Below are positions 1 to 8,310 of a stretch of 64,000 nt of DNA, piece after piece. The first letter of the stretch is position 1, and the number at the start of each line of letters is the position of its first letter. The stretch lies in contig CAILBC010000020.1 of the NCBI GenBank assembly GCA_903832325.1, forward strand, positions 62,001-126,000, in the 5' to 3' direction. The notes under the pieces were generated by a model. That model worked only from the letters and a program-made list of their open reading frames with translations. It was not told the origin of the DNA and did not search any database. The position numbers and the translations under genes are program-made. This DNA comes from an uncultured Sphingomonadales bacterium (lineage in GTDB: Bacteria > Pseudomonadota > Alphaproteobacteria > Sphingomonadales > Sphingomonadaceae).

Positions 1-376
1 TGCGGGAACCAATCTGGTCAATCACATCCAGATCATCCCGGCCACGCTGACGGTCAAATACCATCTGCCGCTCGGCCCGATCAAACCTTATGTCGGGGTC
101 GGTCCGTCACTCTTTCTGGTGATGGGCAGCCGGCCGGGCGATACCGCCACCGCGCTGGGCGTGACCAGCACATCGCTGTCGAGCAATCTGGGCGTTGCAG
201 CGCAGGCGGGCATCGACATTCCGATTCCGAAGACGCCGTTCGGCCTCAGCCTCGATGCCAAGAAATACTGGATGGGCACGACCGCGCATTTCCATGCCGG
301 CACCGCCGAAGTGCTGACCACGCGGCACAAGCTTGATCCCTGGGTGCTCAGCGCCGGCGTCGCCTATCGCTTCTGA
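1..376 (+). CDS. ompW: OmpW family outer-membrane protein, 3' part only
   Basis: The window opens inside this gene; about 124 C-terminal residues are present, reading in frame from base 2 to the TGA at 374-376. The visible part shows the OmpW pattern: a strand with TVKYHLPLG, then KPYVGVGPS, a loop, a strand containing DAKKYW, and the terminal VAYRF whose final aromatic residue is the usual outer-membrane barrel signature. OmpW proteins are small eight-stranded barrels thought to pass hydrophobic compounds. It lies convergent to an FNR-type regulator, and ompW genes are often under FNR or oxygen control in other bacteria; that link is inference here. Signal peptide and start lie outside the window. 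Confidence 0.85.
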   Translation, partial: AGTNLVNHIQIIPATLTVKYHLPLGPIKPYVGVGPSLFLVMGSRPGDTATALGVTSTSLSSNLGVAAQAGIDIPIPKTPFGLSLDAKKYWMGTTAHFHAGTAEVLTTRHKLDPWVLSAGVAYRF

Positions 377-441
377 CCGTTTGGCCGGGTCGTTCCGCGA
401 CGATCCGGCCGCCCCGGTTCCCCGGTACCACCCCCGGGGAA

Positions 442-492
442 GGCGGGCGGACGGGGCCAGAGTCTGGGATCCTCTGCCCCGTTCCGCCCGCC
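442..492. terminator. Long inverted repeat between convergent ompW and fnr
   Basis: Bases 442-462 and 472-492 are complementary over about 20 pairs with two single-base bulges and a 9-base loop. It sits between two convergent genes, where a bidirectional terminator is expected. Neither side is followed by a clear T-run, so it may instead be a dispersed palindrome or an RNA-stabilising hairpin. Confidence 0.5.
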
Positions 493-524
493 ACCTTGTT
501 GAAAAACCCGTAATGCCTGGAAAT

Positions 525-1220
525 TCAGCCCGCGAGCGCGGCCAGCGCACCGCGATCGAGCACATCGACCTCACGCCGGGAAGGCAGGTCGATCACCCCG
601 TCCTGTTTCAGCCGGGTGAACTGGCGGCTGACCGTTTCGATGGTCAGGCCCAGCACATCGGCCACCTGCTGGCGCGAAAATGGCAGGGTAAAGCGCTTTG
701 CCGGGCGCCGCAGCGGCGCGCAGCCGGTTTCGCCAAAGCGATCGGACATGTCGAGCAGGAATGTCGCGATCTTTTCCGAAGCGGTCTTGCGCCCCAGCAG
801 CATCATCCAGGCGCGCGTGCGGTCGAGTTCAGCCAGCGTGCGTTCCAGCAGCTTGTGTTCCAGTTCGGGGTGTTCGCGCGCAAAGCGGTCGAAATCGTTG
901 CGCGCAAACACGCAGACCCGCGCATCGGTCAGTGCAACCACGCTCGCCCGGCTGGTCTGGCTGAACGGACGGCCGATGAAATCCGACGGATAGGCCACGC
1001 CGACAATCTGTTCCCGGCCATCTTCGGTCGATGTGGTCAGTTTCAGCACGCCGTCGATCACATTGGCGACCAGCAGCGAATCATCATCTTCCCAGATCAG
1101 CGATTCGCCCGCCGCGACCGTTCGGCGCCGGCCAATCGCGCTCAACGCCGCAATTTCGTGGTTATCGAGTGCCGAGCAGATCGCGCGATTGCGTACAACG
1201 CAGGTTTCACAAGCTGTCAT
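525..1220 (-). CDS. fnr: FNR-type oxygen-sensing Crp/Fnr transcriptional regulator
   Basis: A 231-residue Crp/Fnr family activator. The N-terminus carries C4-x2-C7-x7-C15, the cysteine spacing of alphaproteobacterial FnrN/FnrL, and a fourth cysteine at C103 in the beta-roll; together these fit ligands of an oxygen-labile [4Fe-4S] cluster. Residues about 25-125 form the cyclic-nucleotide-binding-like domain, followed by a dimerisation helix. The helix-turn-helix (about 181-203) contains FSRQQVADVLGLTIETVSRQ, whose E-x2-SR recognition residues are those of FNR proteins reading TTGAT-N4-ATCAA half-sites. The family switches genes for microaerobic or anaerobic respiration. FNR-like boxes lie upstream at 1273-1286 and 1432-1445, suggesting autoregulation. 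Monocistronic. Confidence 0.9.
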   Translation of the reverse strand: MTACETCVVRNRAICSALDNHEIAALSAIGRRRTVAAGESLIWEDDDSLLVANVIDGVLKLTTSTEDGREQIVGVAYPSDFIGRPFSQTSRASVVALTDARVCVFARNDFDRFAREHPELEHKLLERTLAELDRTRAWMMLLGRKTASEKIATFLLDMSDRFGETGCAPLRRPAKRFTLPFSRQQVADVLGLTIETVSRQFTRLKQDGVIDLPSRREVDVLDRGALAALAG

Positions 1221-1272
1221 AGGGGGCGATTACCAAATCCTGCACGAAACGACAATTCCGCGATGCACGAAG

Positions 1273-1286
1273 TTGACACAGATTTG
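1273..1286 (-). promoter_or_regulatory. Weak FNR half-site box upstream of fnr
   Basis: TTGAC-N4-ATTTG, about 53 bp before the fnr start. One half matches the FNR/FixK consensus, the other only partly. Position would suit direct autoregulation, but the match alone is weak. Confidence 0.25.
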
Positions 1287-1431
1287 CGCGGACCACGCAT
1301 GAGAAAATGGGCGGCCGGGAACTCCGACCGCCCGAGTTGGGGAGAAATCGGCGAAACAGGCATCGATCGAGGGTGGTGATCGGTTCCCGTTTCGTCACAG
1401 CCAGATGTCGCAGCAACGGGCGCGGCCAGCC

Positions 1432-1445
1432 TTGACGAATGTCAA
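1432..1445. promoter_or_regulatory. Perfect FNR/FixK-type palindrome
   Basis: TTGACGAATGTCAA is an exact TTGAC-N4-GTCAA inverted repeat, the variant of the FNR/FixK box common in alphaproteobacteria. It lies 212 bp upstream of the fnr start and just after the 3' end of the flavin reductase gene. Nothing is encoded on the plus strand here, so the likely target is fnr. Confidence 0.55.
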
Positions 1446-1503
1446 ATTGGCGGGAAAAAATTGCCATCATGCCGCATGGCAGAATGGTGCGGCGCAGGCC
1501 GCT

Positions 1504-1989
1504 TCAGGCGGGCAATTCGGCCAGATCGTGATACTGCCCGCCAAAGAACAGCAGCGGCGTGCCTGCATCGCGGCGGCCCAGCCCGGTTACCGCGCCGACC
1601 ACCAGAAAATGGTCGCCCACTTCGACCACGCGTTCGGTGGTGCAATCGATCCAGGCCATCGCGTTTTCCAGCAGCGGCTGACCCGACGGCGTGTGGCCAT
1701 GTGCCAGATCGGCAAACTTGTCATCGGCGCGCGCGGCAAAGCGGCGGCACAGATCAAGCTGGTCCGACCCCAGCACATTGACGCAGAACCCGCCGATCGG
1801 CGCAATGGCCGCCCACGACCGCGAACGCCTGTCGGGAAAAAAGCCGACCAGCGGCGGATCGAGCGATATCGAAGTGAACGACCCGATCACCAGCCCGTGG
1901 CGAACGCCCGCGGCATCAACCGCGGTAACCACCACCACACCTGTGGGATAAGCGCCAAGCACGCTGCGAAACAGGCCTGAATCGATCAT
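1504..1989 (-). CDS. Flavin reductase-like FMN-binding protein
   Basis: A 161-residue protein of the flavin-reductase-like (HpaC/RutF/DIM6-NTAB) fold. Family features are the start MIDSGLFRSVLGAYPTGVVV, the SFTSISLDPPLVGF strand-loop that contacts FMN, and FCVNVL in the middle. Members reduce FMN or FAD with NAD(P)H and usually feed a partner monooxygenase; no partner is nearby, so the substrate pathway is unknown. I chose the ATG at 1989 because AGGGG lies 8 bases upstream and the family typically begins this way; a GTG at 2040 and an ATG at 1998 are in frame. Single gene between fnr and the TRIC gene. Confidence 0.8.
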   Translation of the reverse strand: MIDSGLFRSVLGAYPTGVVVVTAVDAAGVRHGLVIGSFTSISLDPPLVGFFPDRRSRSWAAIAPIGGFCVNVLGSDQLDLCRRFAARADDKFADLAHGHTPSGQPLLENAMAWIDCTTERVVEVGDHFLVVGAVTGLGRRDAGTPLLFFGGQYHDLAELPA

Positions 1990-2082
1990 TGCTGCCATCC
2001 CCTGCCGCCCATCGCTGACGTCATGCCCTTTCCCGTTCACCCGGGCGCGGTCAATCCCCTATCTGGTGCAGCCGGACCGGCC

Positions 2083-2133
2083 GTCCGGTCTTGATAGGCA
2101 GTCAGTCTTGACAGGCAATCAGCGCTGATAGGC
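2083..2133 (-). repeat. 17-bp tandem repeat x3 overlapping the TRIC stop codon
   Basis: Three consecutive 17-bp units (2083-2099, 2100-2116, 2117-2133), read on the minus strand as GCCTATCAGCGCTGATT, GCCTGTCAAGACTGACT, GCCTATCAAGACCGGAC. The first copy holds the last codons and TGA stop of the gene at 2119; the others follow it. One of about ten stop-overlapping arrays in the window. Confidence 0.85.
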
Positions 2134-2799
2134 GGGCAGCCCCAATTGCCAGCGGATCGCTGCGCCCCGCAAGATCAGCCCGGTTGCAAACGACAGCGCC
2201 ATGGCCGGCGCCTCGGCCATGCCCAGCGCGCGCAGCCCCACCAGTTCCGCCGCGGCACAGGCCGCCGCGGTAACATAAAGTTCGGGGCGCAGCACGATCG
2301 AGGGCACGCCGGCCAGAATGTCGCGAAAAATGCCCCCCATGCTGGCTGTCACCACGCCCATGATCGCCGCCGGCACCGGGGGAATGCCAAAGGCCAGCGC
2401 CTTGCCCGCACCAAACACGCTGTAGGCGGCAAGCCCGATCCCGTCGAACCATTCCAGCGCCAGCCGCGGCCAGATGCGGTGCGGGGTCATCCACACCACC
2501 AGCGCCATCGCCAGACAGATCGCAATGGGGGTGGACCGATGCATCCAGAACACCGGCGCGCCGATCAGCAGATCGCGCATCGTTCCCCCGCCCACCCCGG
2601 TGATCGCGGCAAAGAACATGAACGTGACCAGCGTCTTGCGCATCTGCGCCGCCGCCAGCGCGCCCGACGCCGCAAACAGCGCGGTGCCCGCCAGATCGAG
2701 CCACGGCATGATCGGCGATGATCCGTCAAACACCGCCGCAAGGCGCGCCGGATCGAGCGCGTGGATCGCGGAAACGGGACCGAGGGAAAGCGGGGTCAT
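2119..2799 (-). CDS. TRIC/UPF0126 (YadS/YicG-like) membrane protein
   Basis: A 226-residue integral membrane protein made of two homologous three-helix units, as in the UPF0126/YadS family now classed as prokaryotic TRIC channels (trimeric intracellular cation channel fold). Diagnostic segments are LDLAGTALFAASGALAA, GVGGGTMRDLL (the first glycine-rich kinked helix) and MGGIFRDILAG (its counterpart in the second unit). Family members have been reported as monovalent cation channels; some are linked to glycine uptake. Start taken at the ATG at 2799; a GTG six bases upstream is possible. Its 3' end is embedded in a 17-bp tandem array, and the receptor gene upstream is separated by a strong terminator. 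Confidence 0.85.
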   Translation of the reverse strand: MTPLSLGPVSAIHALDPARLAAVFDGSSPIMPWLDLAGTALFAASGALAAAQMRKTLVTFMFFAAITGVGGGTMRDLLIGAPVFWMHRSTPIAICLAMALVVWMTPHRIWPRLALEWFDGIGLAAYSVFGAGKALAFGIPPVPAAIMGVVTASMGGIFRDILAGVPSIVLRPELYVTAAACAAAELVGLRALGMAEAPAMALSFATGLILRGAAIRWQLGLPAYQR

Positions 2800-2870
2800 C
2801 GGCACGGCAGACTTGATCCTTGCTGGTCAGTCCACGCCTATGCACCGGATCGCGCAGCATGGCGACGCAC

Positions 2871-2899
2871 AAAAAAGGGGGAGCCGAAGCCCCCCCTTT
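2871..2899 (-). terminator. Intrinsic terminator of the TonB-dependent receptor gene
   Basis: On the minus strand an A-rich start and G-run pair with a C-run across a TTCG tetraloop (11 pairs, one G-U), followed by six T. This textbook hairpin lies about 45 bases after the receptor stop codon. Confidence 0.9.
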
Positions 2900-2922
2900 C
2901 AATCCTGCCGGAATTGCTCCCG

Positions 2923-2953
2923 ACGATCAGTACTTGGCGTACGATCAATACTT
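2923..2953 (-). repeat. 18-bp repeat duplicating the receptor's stop codon region
   Basis: AAGTATTGATCGT (2941-2953, containing the stop TGA) recurs as AAGTACTGATCGT (2923-2935) at an 18-bp period, with 12 of 13 bases identical. Same pattern as the other stop-overlapping arrays. Confidence 0.7.
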
Positions 2954-5569
2954 TATGGTCGCACGGACGTACCAGAAGCCACCGTTCATGCCGAAAGGTC
3001 CGCCGATACGCGGATAGATCTGGCCATCACCACCACCGTGGGTGATCGGGAAGATCGCCTGCGAATTGGTGTTGAGCTTGTCGGGGAAGGTGTTGAACAG
3101 GTTGTTCGCACCCGCCGTCAGCGCAAACTGCGATGCGAAAGTGTATGTCACGTCAAGATCGGTGGTCGCCTTGGCAGCGAACGTCTGCAAAGTGCCGCTG
3201 TTGGCACCGGTCACGCCATCGGCATTGGCATAATCGACCGGATCAACCCACGAACCATAGTAGTTTTCGCGCGCGTTGAACGACCACTTGCCCTGCGAAT
3301 AGCTGGCCGTGAAGTGGGCGACATCATGCGGTGCCAGGTTGCGGATCGCACCGATCTGGGCCCCGTTGATGACGTTGGCCGAGGCGGAGCTGACCGTGTT
3401 GTAGTTGTGGTTGTAGGCCAGGGTCAGGTTCATGCGGCCGCTGCCGAGTGCGGTCGAATAGCTGGCGACCGCGTCGATCCCGCGGGTCAGCGTGTTCAGA
3501 CCGTTGGTGAAGAAGCTGACATTGCCGCCCAGACCCACCGCCCCGAGCGCCGGATTGGCAGTCAGATCGGCCTGGCTGATCGTATAGGGTTCCGAAACGA
3601 AAATGCGGTTACGCACTTTGATATTGTAGTAATCCACCGTCAGCGAAAGGGCGCTGGTCGGCTTTGCGGTAAAGCCCACGCCAAAGTTGGTCGACTTTTC
3701 CGGGGTCAGCGGCTTGGCGCCGTAATATTGCGAGGCGGCGCTGTCGACCGGGAACGTGCCGGTCTGGATCGAGTTGCCGGCAATGAAGTTGGTGGTCAGC
3801 GTGGAATTGTGCTGCTGACCCGGCGACGGCGCGTGGAACCCGGTGCCGAGCGTGGCGCGCAGCGCAAAGCCGGGAACGAATTCATAGCGGGTGTTGATCT
3901 TGCCCACCGTGGCCGAACCGAACGTGTTGTAATGTTCATAGCGGCCGGCGGTGCCGATCGTCCAATTGGACGTGATATCGGTTTCCGCGCCCGCATAGAA
4001 CGCCACGTTGCTCTGGCTCCAGCTGCCGGCCTGGCTGGGGCTGACCCCGCCATAGCCCGAAGCGCCGCCTTGCGCATAAGCCTGGAAGTCGGCCGCGCCC
4101 AGCGAATAGGTTTCCTTGCGGTATTCAAACCCGCCCGACAGCGTGATCGGCTTGGCAAAACCGACTTCGACCGGATACGTCAGGTCGACGTTGGCGTTGT
4201 TTTCCTGCTGGGTGGTGCGACCCATGTCAAAGCTGGTTTGCGTGTTGGTGTTGTAGGGCGCGTCCGACGACGGGTTGTTCGGGCTGAACGCGGTGTTCAG
4301 CGAGTTGTGCATCGACAGCGAAAGGATGTTGCGGCTCGACGAAACCGAAACATCATAGGTCAGCTTGCCGGCAGTGCCACGGATGCCCGCAACGCCCCAC
4401 AGTTCGCTCACTTCGCCCACGAACACCGGGGTGAAACCGGCCGGATAGAGGTTGTGGAAATAGGGGTCCTGCGTGGTGGAGCAGCCGTTGGCATCGGCAC
4501 CGGCGGTCGGGTTGTAATTGAGGAACGTGCGCGGGCACAGCACGATGTCACCGGGTGCATAGTGCGATTGCAGCGTGGTGCCGGTCGGATCGAGCACCGC
4601 GGCGGTCGAGGCGCGATAGTTGAAGCTTTCCTCGGTATGGCTGTGCGAAGCATTGGCCACGACATAGAGCTTGGCACTGTCCGAAAGGTTCAGCCCCGAA
4701 TTCAGCATGACTTTCCAGCCATGGGTCGGCGAGTTACCCCAGACTTGCGCCGGCAGCGGATAATAGGGCAGCGCGCCCGCATTGCCCGGGTTCTGCGCGG
4801 CATAGGCGAGCGCGGTCGGACGGGTGGCGCCGCGGCTGGTGATGCCATCGTCGTCGTATTCACCGGTCAGGTTGGCAAAGCCGATGTCGCCCAGCTTGAA
4901 ACCGGCATTGGCGGCGAGCTGATAGCTCTTGCCGTCGCCGCGATAATACTGGCCATAACGGCCCTGCACTTCGACGCCGTGATCGTTGTCGCGCAGGCCA
5001 TAGTTCATCACGCCGGCAATCGCGTCCGAGCCATATTGCGCGGTCGCGCCATCGCGCAGCACTTCGAGGTTCTTCAGCGCGAGCGCGGGGATCGAGCTGA
5101 TGTCCGAACCCTGCGAGCCATAGCCCAGGCCCGTATCACCACCCGAATAGACCTGGACCAGCGCCGAGCGGGTGAGCCGCTTGCCGTTGATCATCACCAG
5201 CGTTTCATCGGCGGGCAAACCGCGCAGCGACGGCGAATGGACGAAAGTCGAAGCGTCAGAAATTGCGTTCTGCGCGACATAAAGCGACGGCACGACGTTC
5301 TTGACGACATCGAGCAGGTTCGAAGCGGCCTGGGTCGACAGCTCCTTGCTGCTGATGATGTCAATCGGCGAGGCCGAGTTGGTCGAGGTGCGGTCGCTGC
5401 GGCGCGTACCGAGCACGACGATCGGCGCATCGGCATCGGCGCTGGCAACGGGTGCGGCCGGCGCGGCGGCAGGTGCCGTCTGGGCCACGGCGAGCCCGGC
5501 CGAACCGAGCGTGGTGGCAGCGGCAAGACCGGCAAGCACAAGGCGCTTACGGTTCGAGAACATGGACAT
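2945..5569 (-). CDS. TonB-dependent outer-membrane receptor
   Basis: An 874-residue TonB-dependent receptor. A signal peptide (MFSNRKRLVLAGLAAATTLG, cleavage near VAQ) is followed by an Ala/Pro linker, a TonB-box-like IVVLGTRR, a plug domain with SLRGLPADETLVMINGKR and LKNLEVLRDGATAQYGSDAI, and a 22-strand barrel ending NGGFWYVRATIKY. The plug wording resembles the large family of sphingomonad receptors for unidentified substrates rather than a known siderophore receptor. I chose the ATG at 5569 because GGGGGA lies seven bases upstream; the frame stays open further upstream. It is followed by a strong terminator. A 9-bp inverted repeat at 5700-5731 lies in its upstream region. Confidence 0.92.
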   Translation of the reverse strand: MSMFSNRKRLVLAGLAAATTLGSAGLAVAQTAPAAAPAAPVASADADAPIVVLGTRRSDRTSTNSASPIDIISSKELSTQAASNLLDVVKNVVPSLYVAQNAISDASTFVHSPSLRGLPADETLVMINGKRLTRSALVQVYSGGDTGLGYGSQGSDISSIPALALKNLEVLRDGATAQYGSDAIAGVMNYGLRDNDHGVEVQGRYGQYYRGDGKSYQLAANAGFKLGDIGFANLTGEYDDDGITSRGATRPTALAYAAQNPGNAGALPYYPLPAQVWGNSPTHGWKVMLNSGLNLSDSAKLYVVANASHSHTEESFNYRASTAAVLDPTGTTLQSHYAPGDIVLCPRTFLNYNPTAGADANGCSTTQDPYFHNLYPAGFTPVFVGEVSELWGVAGIRGTAGKLTYDVSVSSSRNILSLSMHNSLNTAFSPNNPSSDAPYNTNTQTSFDMGRTTQQENNANVDLTYPVEVGFAKPITLSGGFEYRKETYSLGAADFQAYAQGGASGYGGVSPSQAGSWSQSNVAFYAGAETDITSNWTIGTAGRYEHYNTFGSATVGKINTRYEFVPGFALRATLGTGFHAPSPGQQHNSTLTTNFIAGNSIQTGTFPVDSAASQYYGAKPLTPEKSTNFGVGFTAKPTSALSLTVDYYNIKVRNRIFVSEPYTISQADLTANPALGAVGLGGNVSFFTNGLNTLTRGIDAVASYSTALGSGRMNLTLAYNHNYNTVSSASANVINGAQIGAIRNLAPHDVAHFTASYSQGKWSFNARENYYGSWVDPVDYANADGVTGANSGTLQTFAAKATTDLDVTYTFASQFALTAGANNLFNTFPDKLNTNSQAIFPITHGGGDGQIYPRIGGPFGMNGGFWYVRATIKY

Positions 5570-5699
5570 GAAGTATCCCCCATTGGGCTGCGTTGCGCAG
5601 CTCGCCACACTGCTGAATCAGCAGGGGCTTCGATGGGATGACAGCTAGAATGGTCTCCCCGCCAGTCAATTGGCCCATGGGTCAGGAACAGGTTTGTAA

Positions 5700-5731
5700 G
5701 CATTTTTGCAACGAACGAGTCACAAAAATGC
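5700..5731. promoter_or_regulatory. Inverted repeat upstream of the TonB-dependent receptor
   Basis: GCATTTTTG (5700-5708) and CAAAAATGC (5723-5731) form a perfect 9-bp inverted repeat with a 14-base centre. It is unusually AT-rich for this genome and lies 130 bp upstream of the receptor start and 10 bp past the MFS stop codon. It could be an operator for the receptor or a weak terminator of the MFS gene; there is no T-run. Confidence 0.45.
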
Positions 5732-5740
5732 AACACTGGG

Positions 5741-7057
5741 CTATTCGCGCCTGCGCAAGGCCGCCCGGGCCACCACCAGCGGCGCGGTTTCCGGCATCGC
5801 CCAAAGCACCGGCACCACCCCTGCGGCCACCAGCGCGATCATCAGCCCCGGCGCCCAGGGCAGCCCGGTCAGCGCGATCAGCTTCAGCGCGACATAGGGC
5901 GACAGGCCGCCGAATACTGCGGTTGCCGAAGTGACCCCCAGCGCCAGCCCCGAAAGCCGCGCCGCGCCGGTGAACTGTTCGGCGGTGGCAGAGGCCGCCA
6001 CCGCGCTCCACGATCCGCCGATCGTTGCCAGCATCAGCGCCCCGCCCAGCGCCGCCGCCATGCCGCCGTGGATCATCAGCGGAAACAGCAAGACCGGCAA
6101 CGCCGCCCCCGCCAGTGCGGTGGCAAGCATCAGCGGACGGCGCCCATAGCGATCGGACAGCGCGCCGGCCAGCGGGGTGACCACGATCACCATCAACGCG
6201 GCCAGCGTCGACAGCCACAGCGCCGCGCCCTCGCCCATCGTGCCCGATCCCACCAGATAGGCCGGCACATAGGTGATCCCCACGTAATAGCAGATCGACC
6301 CCATCGACGAGATCGAAAAGCCGCGCAGCACGCCGATCCGTTCGGCCCCCAGCGCGCGCGCCAAGGGATTGGCATCGAGCGTGCCATGCGCTTCACGATC
6401 AAGAAATTCGGGGCTTTCGGCCATGTTTGACCGCGCGATCCAGATCGTGCCGGCCAGTGCGGCGCCAATCGCAAAGGGCACCCGCCAGCCCCAGCTATCC
6501 AGCGCGGCCGGGGCGAACGACACCACCACCACCGCGCTGACCGCCGCCGCCAGCAGCGCGCCGACCTCGCTCGATGCCGATGCCAGCGACGCGATCAGCC
6601 CGCGCCGGGCTGGCGGCGCTCCTTCGACCAGATAGGCAACCACGCCGGTATATTCGCCGCCCACGGCAAAGGCCATGACACAGCGCAGGCCCAGCAGCAG
6701 CCAGCCCGCCAGGGGCCCCGCCACCGCGCGCGTCGGCAGGCACGCGGTCAGCGCCATGGCCACGGTCATCACCGCCATCGACACCATCATCGCGCGCCGC
6801 CGGCCGTGCCGATCGCCATAAATGCCCAACAGCACCGCGCCCAGCGGCCGCATCAGATAGGCGACCGCAAATCCTGCCAGCGCCAGCCCCAGCGACCCCT
6901 TGCCGCCGCCATAGAACACCCGCGCCAACACCGTGACGAAATAGAGGTACAGCGTGAAATCATACCATTCGACCACGGTCGACAGCGCGGCAATCGCCAT
7001 CGATGCCCTTGCCACGGGCGAAACCTGCGTTGCGGAAAAAGGGGCTGGCTCGGTCAC
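5741..7057 (-). CDS. MHS-family MFS transporter (metabolite:H+ symporter type)
   Basis: A 438-residue, 12-helix major facilitator protein. STVVEWYDFTLYLYF in helix 1, LMRPLGAVLLGIYGDRHGRRRAM at loop 2-3 (the MFS signature) and RCVMAFAVGGEYTGVVAYLVE in helix 4 are typical of the metabolite:H+ symporter (ProP/KgtP/ShiA) subfamily. Those carry small organic acids, betaines or related solutes into the cytoplasm with protons; the substrate cannot be told from sequence. It faces the DUF3034/globin unit divergently, sharing 7058-7273, and ends shortly before the receptor's upstream region. The start has the usual short hydrophilic N-terminus. Confidence 0.88.
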   Translation of the reverse strand: MTEPAPFSATQVSPVARASMAIAALSTVVEWYDFTLYLYFVTVLARVFYGGGKGSLGLALAGFAVAYLMRPLGAVLLGIYGDRHGRRRAMMVSMAVMTVAMALTACLPTRAVAGPLAGWLLLGLRCVMAFAVGGEYTGVVAYLVEGAPPARRGLIASLASASSEVGALLAAAVSAVVVVSFAPAALDSWGWRVPFAIGAALAGTIWIARSNMAESPEFLDREAHGTLDANPLARALGAERIGVLRGFSISSMGSICYYVGITYVPAYLVGSGTMGEGAALWLSTLAALMVIVVTPLAGALSDRYGRRPLMLATALAGAALPVLLFPLMIHGGMAAALGGALMLATIGGSWSAVAASATAEQFTGAARLSGLALGVTSATAVFGGLSPYVALKLIALTGLPWAPGLMIALVAAGVVPVLWAMPETAPLVVARAALRRRE

Positions 7058-7169
7058 GTCGGTCTCCGCATGGGCTGATCACCCCGACGGTCTGCACCAC
7101 ACCGGGCCCGCCAGATTCGGAACAAGTGCCACTGCACCTTCGGGCAGGGCAAGCGTGTTGTTGGGCGAT

Positions 7170-7197
7170 GCATCCGGATGGGCGCTTGCTGCGTACC
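7170..7197 (+). promoter_or_regulatory. Candidate ECF-sigma promoter of the DUF3034-globin operon
   Basis: TGCATCC (core GCATCC 7170-7175), a 16-bp spacer, then CGTACC (7192-7197). The same TGCATCC-N16-CGTA arrangement occurs at 8787-8815 before the ECF sigma operon, so both units are probably read by the sigma factor encoded at 9028. Predicted transcription would begin near 7204, some 70 bases before the start codon. Confidence 0.6.
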
Positions 7198-7273
7198 CCC
7201 CATTGTCACCTGCGCGACGATCGCAGCCCACCCACGGGCCGGCTCGCCACGACACCATCATGGGGAGATACGC

Positions 7274-8281
7274 ATGCAATCTGTACATATTCCACGATCT
7301 GCCGCACGGCGCCGGGCCGCGGCGCTGTTCGCCGCACTGGGGCTGGCGCTGGGCTGGGCCCTGCCTGCCCTCGCCGATGACCAACCGGCCGCAGGGGGGC
7401 AGACCGATACGACAATGCCGGCACCTGAAATCCCGGCTGGGGGGCCCAGCCTGCTGCGCGATGGTGGCGCGCGCCTGCTGCTGACGGGCGGGGTTTCGAC
7501 CATCGAAGGCGCTGCGGGCGGCGGGCTGGTGCCCTGGGCGCTGATCGGCGGCTATGGCGCGGCGCGCGAAGTCGGCATCCAGGCATTTGCCACCGGGGTC
7601 AGTTCCGAAGATTTCCGGCTCTACAGCTTTGGCGCGGCGGCCAATCTGGGCGATCGCATCGAACTGTCGCTGGCACGGCAGAATTTCCACTTGCGCGGCG
7701 TGGGCGCCGCCATCGGGCTGGGCAACGATTTCGTGATCAGCCAGACGATCATCGGCGCCAAACTGCGGCTGATCGGCAATGCGGTGCTCGATCAGAACAC
7801 GCTGCTGCCGCAGATTTCGGTGGGTGCGGAGCACAAGATCAACGACGATACGGTGGTCGTCGGCGGCGTGCTGGGGCTGAAACGCGCCGATACCGATTTC
7901 TATCTGGCCGCGACCAAGCTGTTTCTCGGCCAGAACCTGCTGCTGAACACCACGCTGCGGCTGACCCGCGCCAACCAGTACGGTATTCTCGGCTTTGGCG
8001 GGCTGGGCGGCAAAGGCATGGCCTACAAGCCCGAATTCGAAGGATCGGCGGCCTATCTGCTGACGCGCAAGCTGGCGATCGGCGGCGAACTGCGCACCAA
8101 GCCGAACCGGCTGGAAGGCGCGCTGGGCGGAACGACCTTCCGCGAAGACGCCGCCTATGACGCCTTTGCCGCCTGGGCGGTGGGCCGCCACTTGTCGATT
8201 ACCGCCGCCTATGCCGGGCTGGGCAAGATCGCGCTGCGCAACCAGCACGCCGCCTATTTGTCGCTTCAGGCCGGTTTCTGA
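7274..8281 (+). CDS. DUF3034 family exported protein
   Basis: A 335-residue protein with an Arg-rich, hydrophobic signal peptide (cleavage near ALA-DD, residue 35). The mature part is full of alternating short amphipathic segments with Gly/aromatic turns and ends AAYLSLQAGF, as expected for an outer-membrane beta-barrel. GGVSTIEGAAGGGLVPWALI near residue 75 is the conserved block I associate with DUF3034; its function is unknown. The ATG at 7274 has GGGGAGA nine bases upstream. The truncated globin gene follows 29 bp downstream in the same direction, so they form an operon, probably under the candidate ECF promoter at 7170. Confidence 0.8.
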   Translation: MQSVHIPRSAARRRAAALFAALGLALGWALPALADDQPAAGGQTDTTMPAPEIPAGGPSLLRDGGARLLLTGGVSTIEGAAGGGLVPWALIGGYGAAREVGIQAFATGVSSEDFRLYSFGAAANLGDRIELSLARQNFHLRGVGAAIGLGNDFVISQTIIGAKLRLIGNAVLDQNTLLPQISVGAEHKINDDTVVVGGVLGLKRADTDFYLAATKLFLGQNLLLNTTLRLTRANQYGILGFGGLGGKGMAYKPEFEGSAAYLLTRKLAIGGELRTKPNRLEGALGGTTFREDAAYDAFAAWAVGRHLSITAAYAGLGKIALRNQHAAYLSLQAGF

Positions 8282-8310
8282 TCCCCCCCCTTTTATCGAA
8301 GGAATTTCCC

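Noticed and set aside
1207..1470. Possible small gene over the fnr upstream region (minus strand)
   Set aside because: Covers the FNR box and fnr start; no ribosome site, atypical composition.
2474..5641. A plus-strand frame of 1055 codons over the TonB receptor
   Set aside because: Antisense to a clear receptor with signal peptide and plug; composition is Arg/Gly-rich noise.
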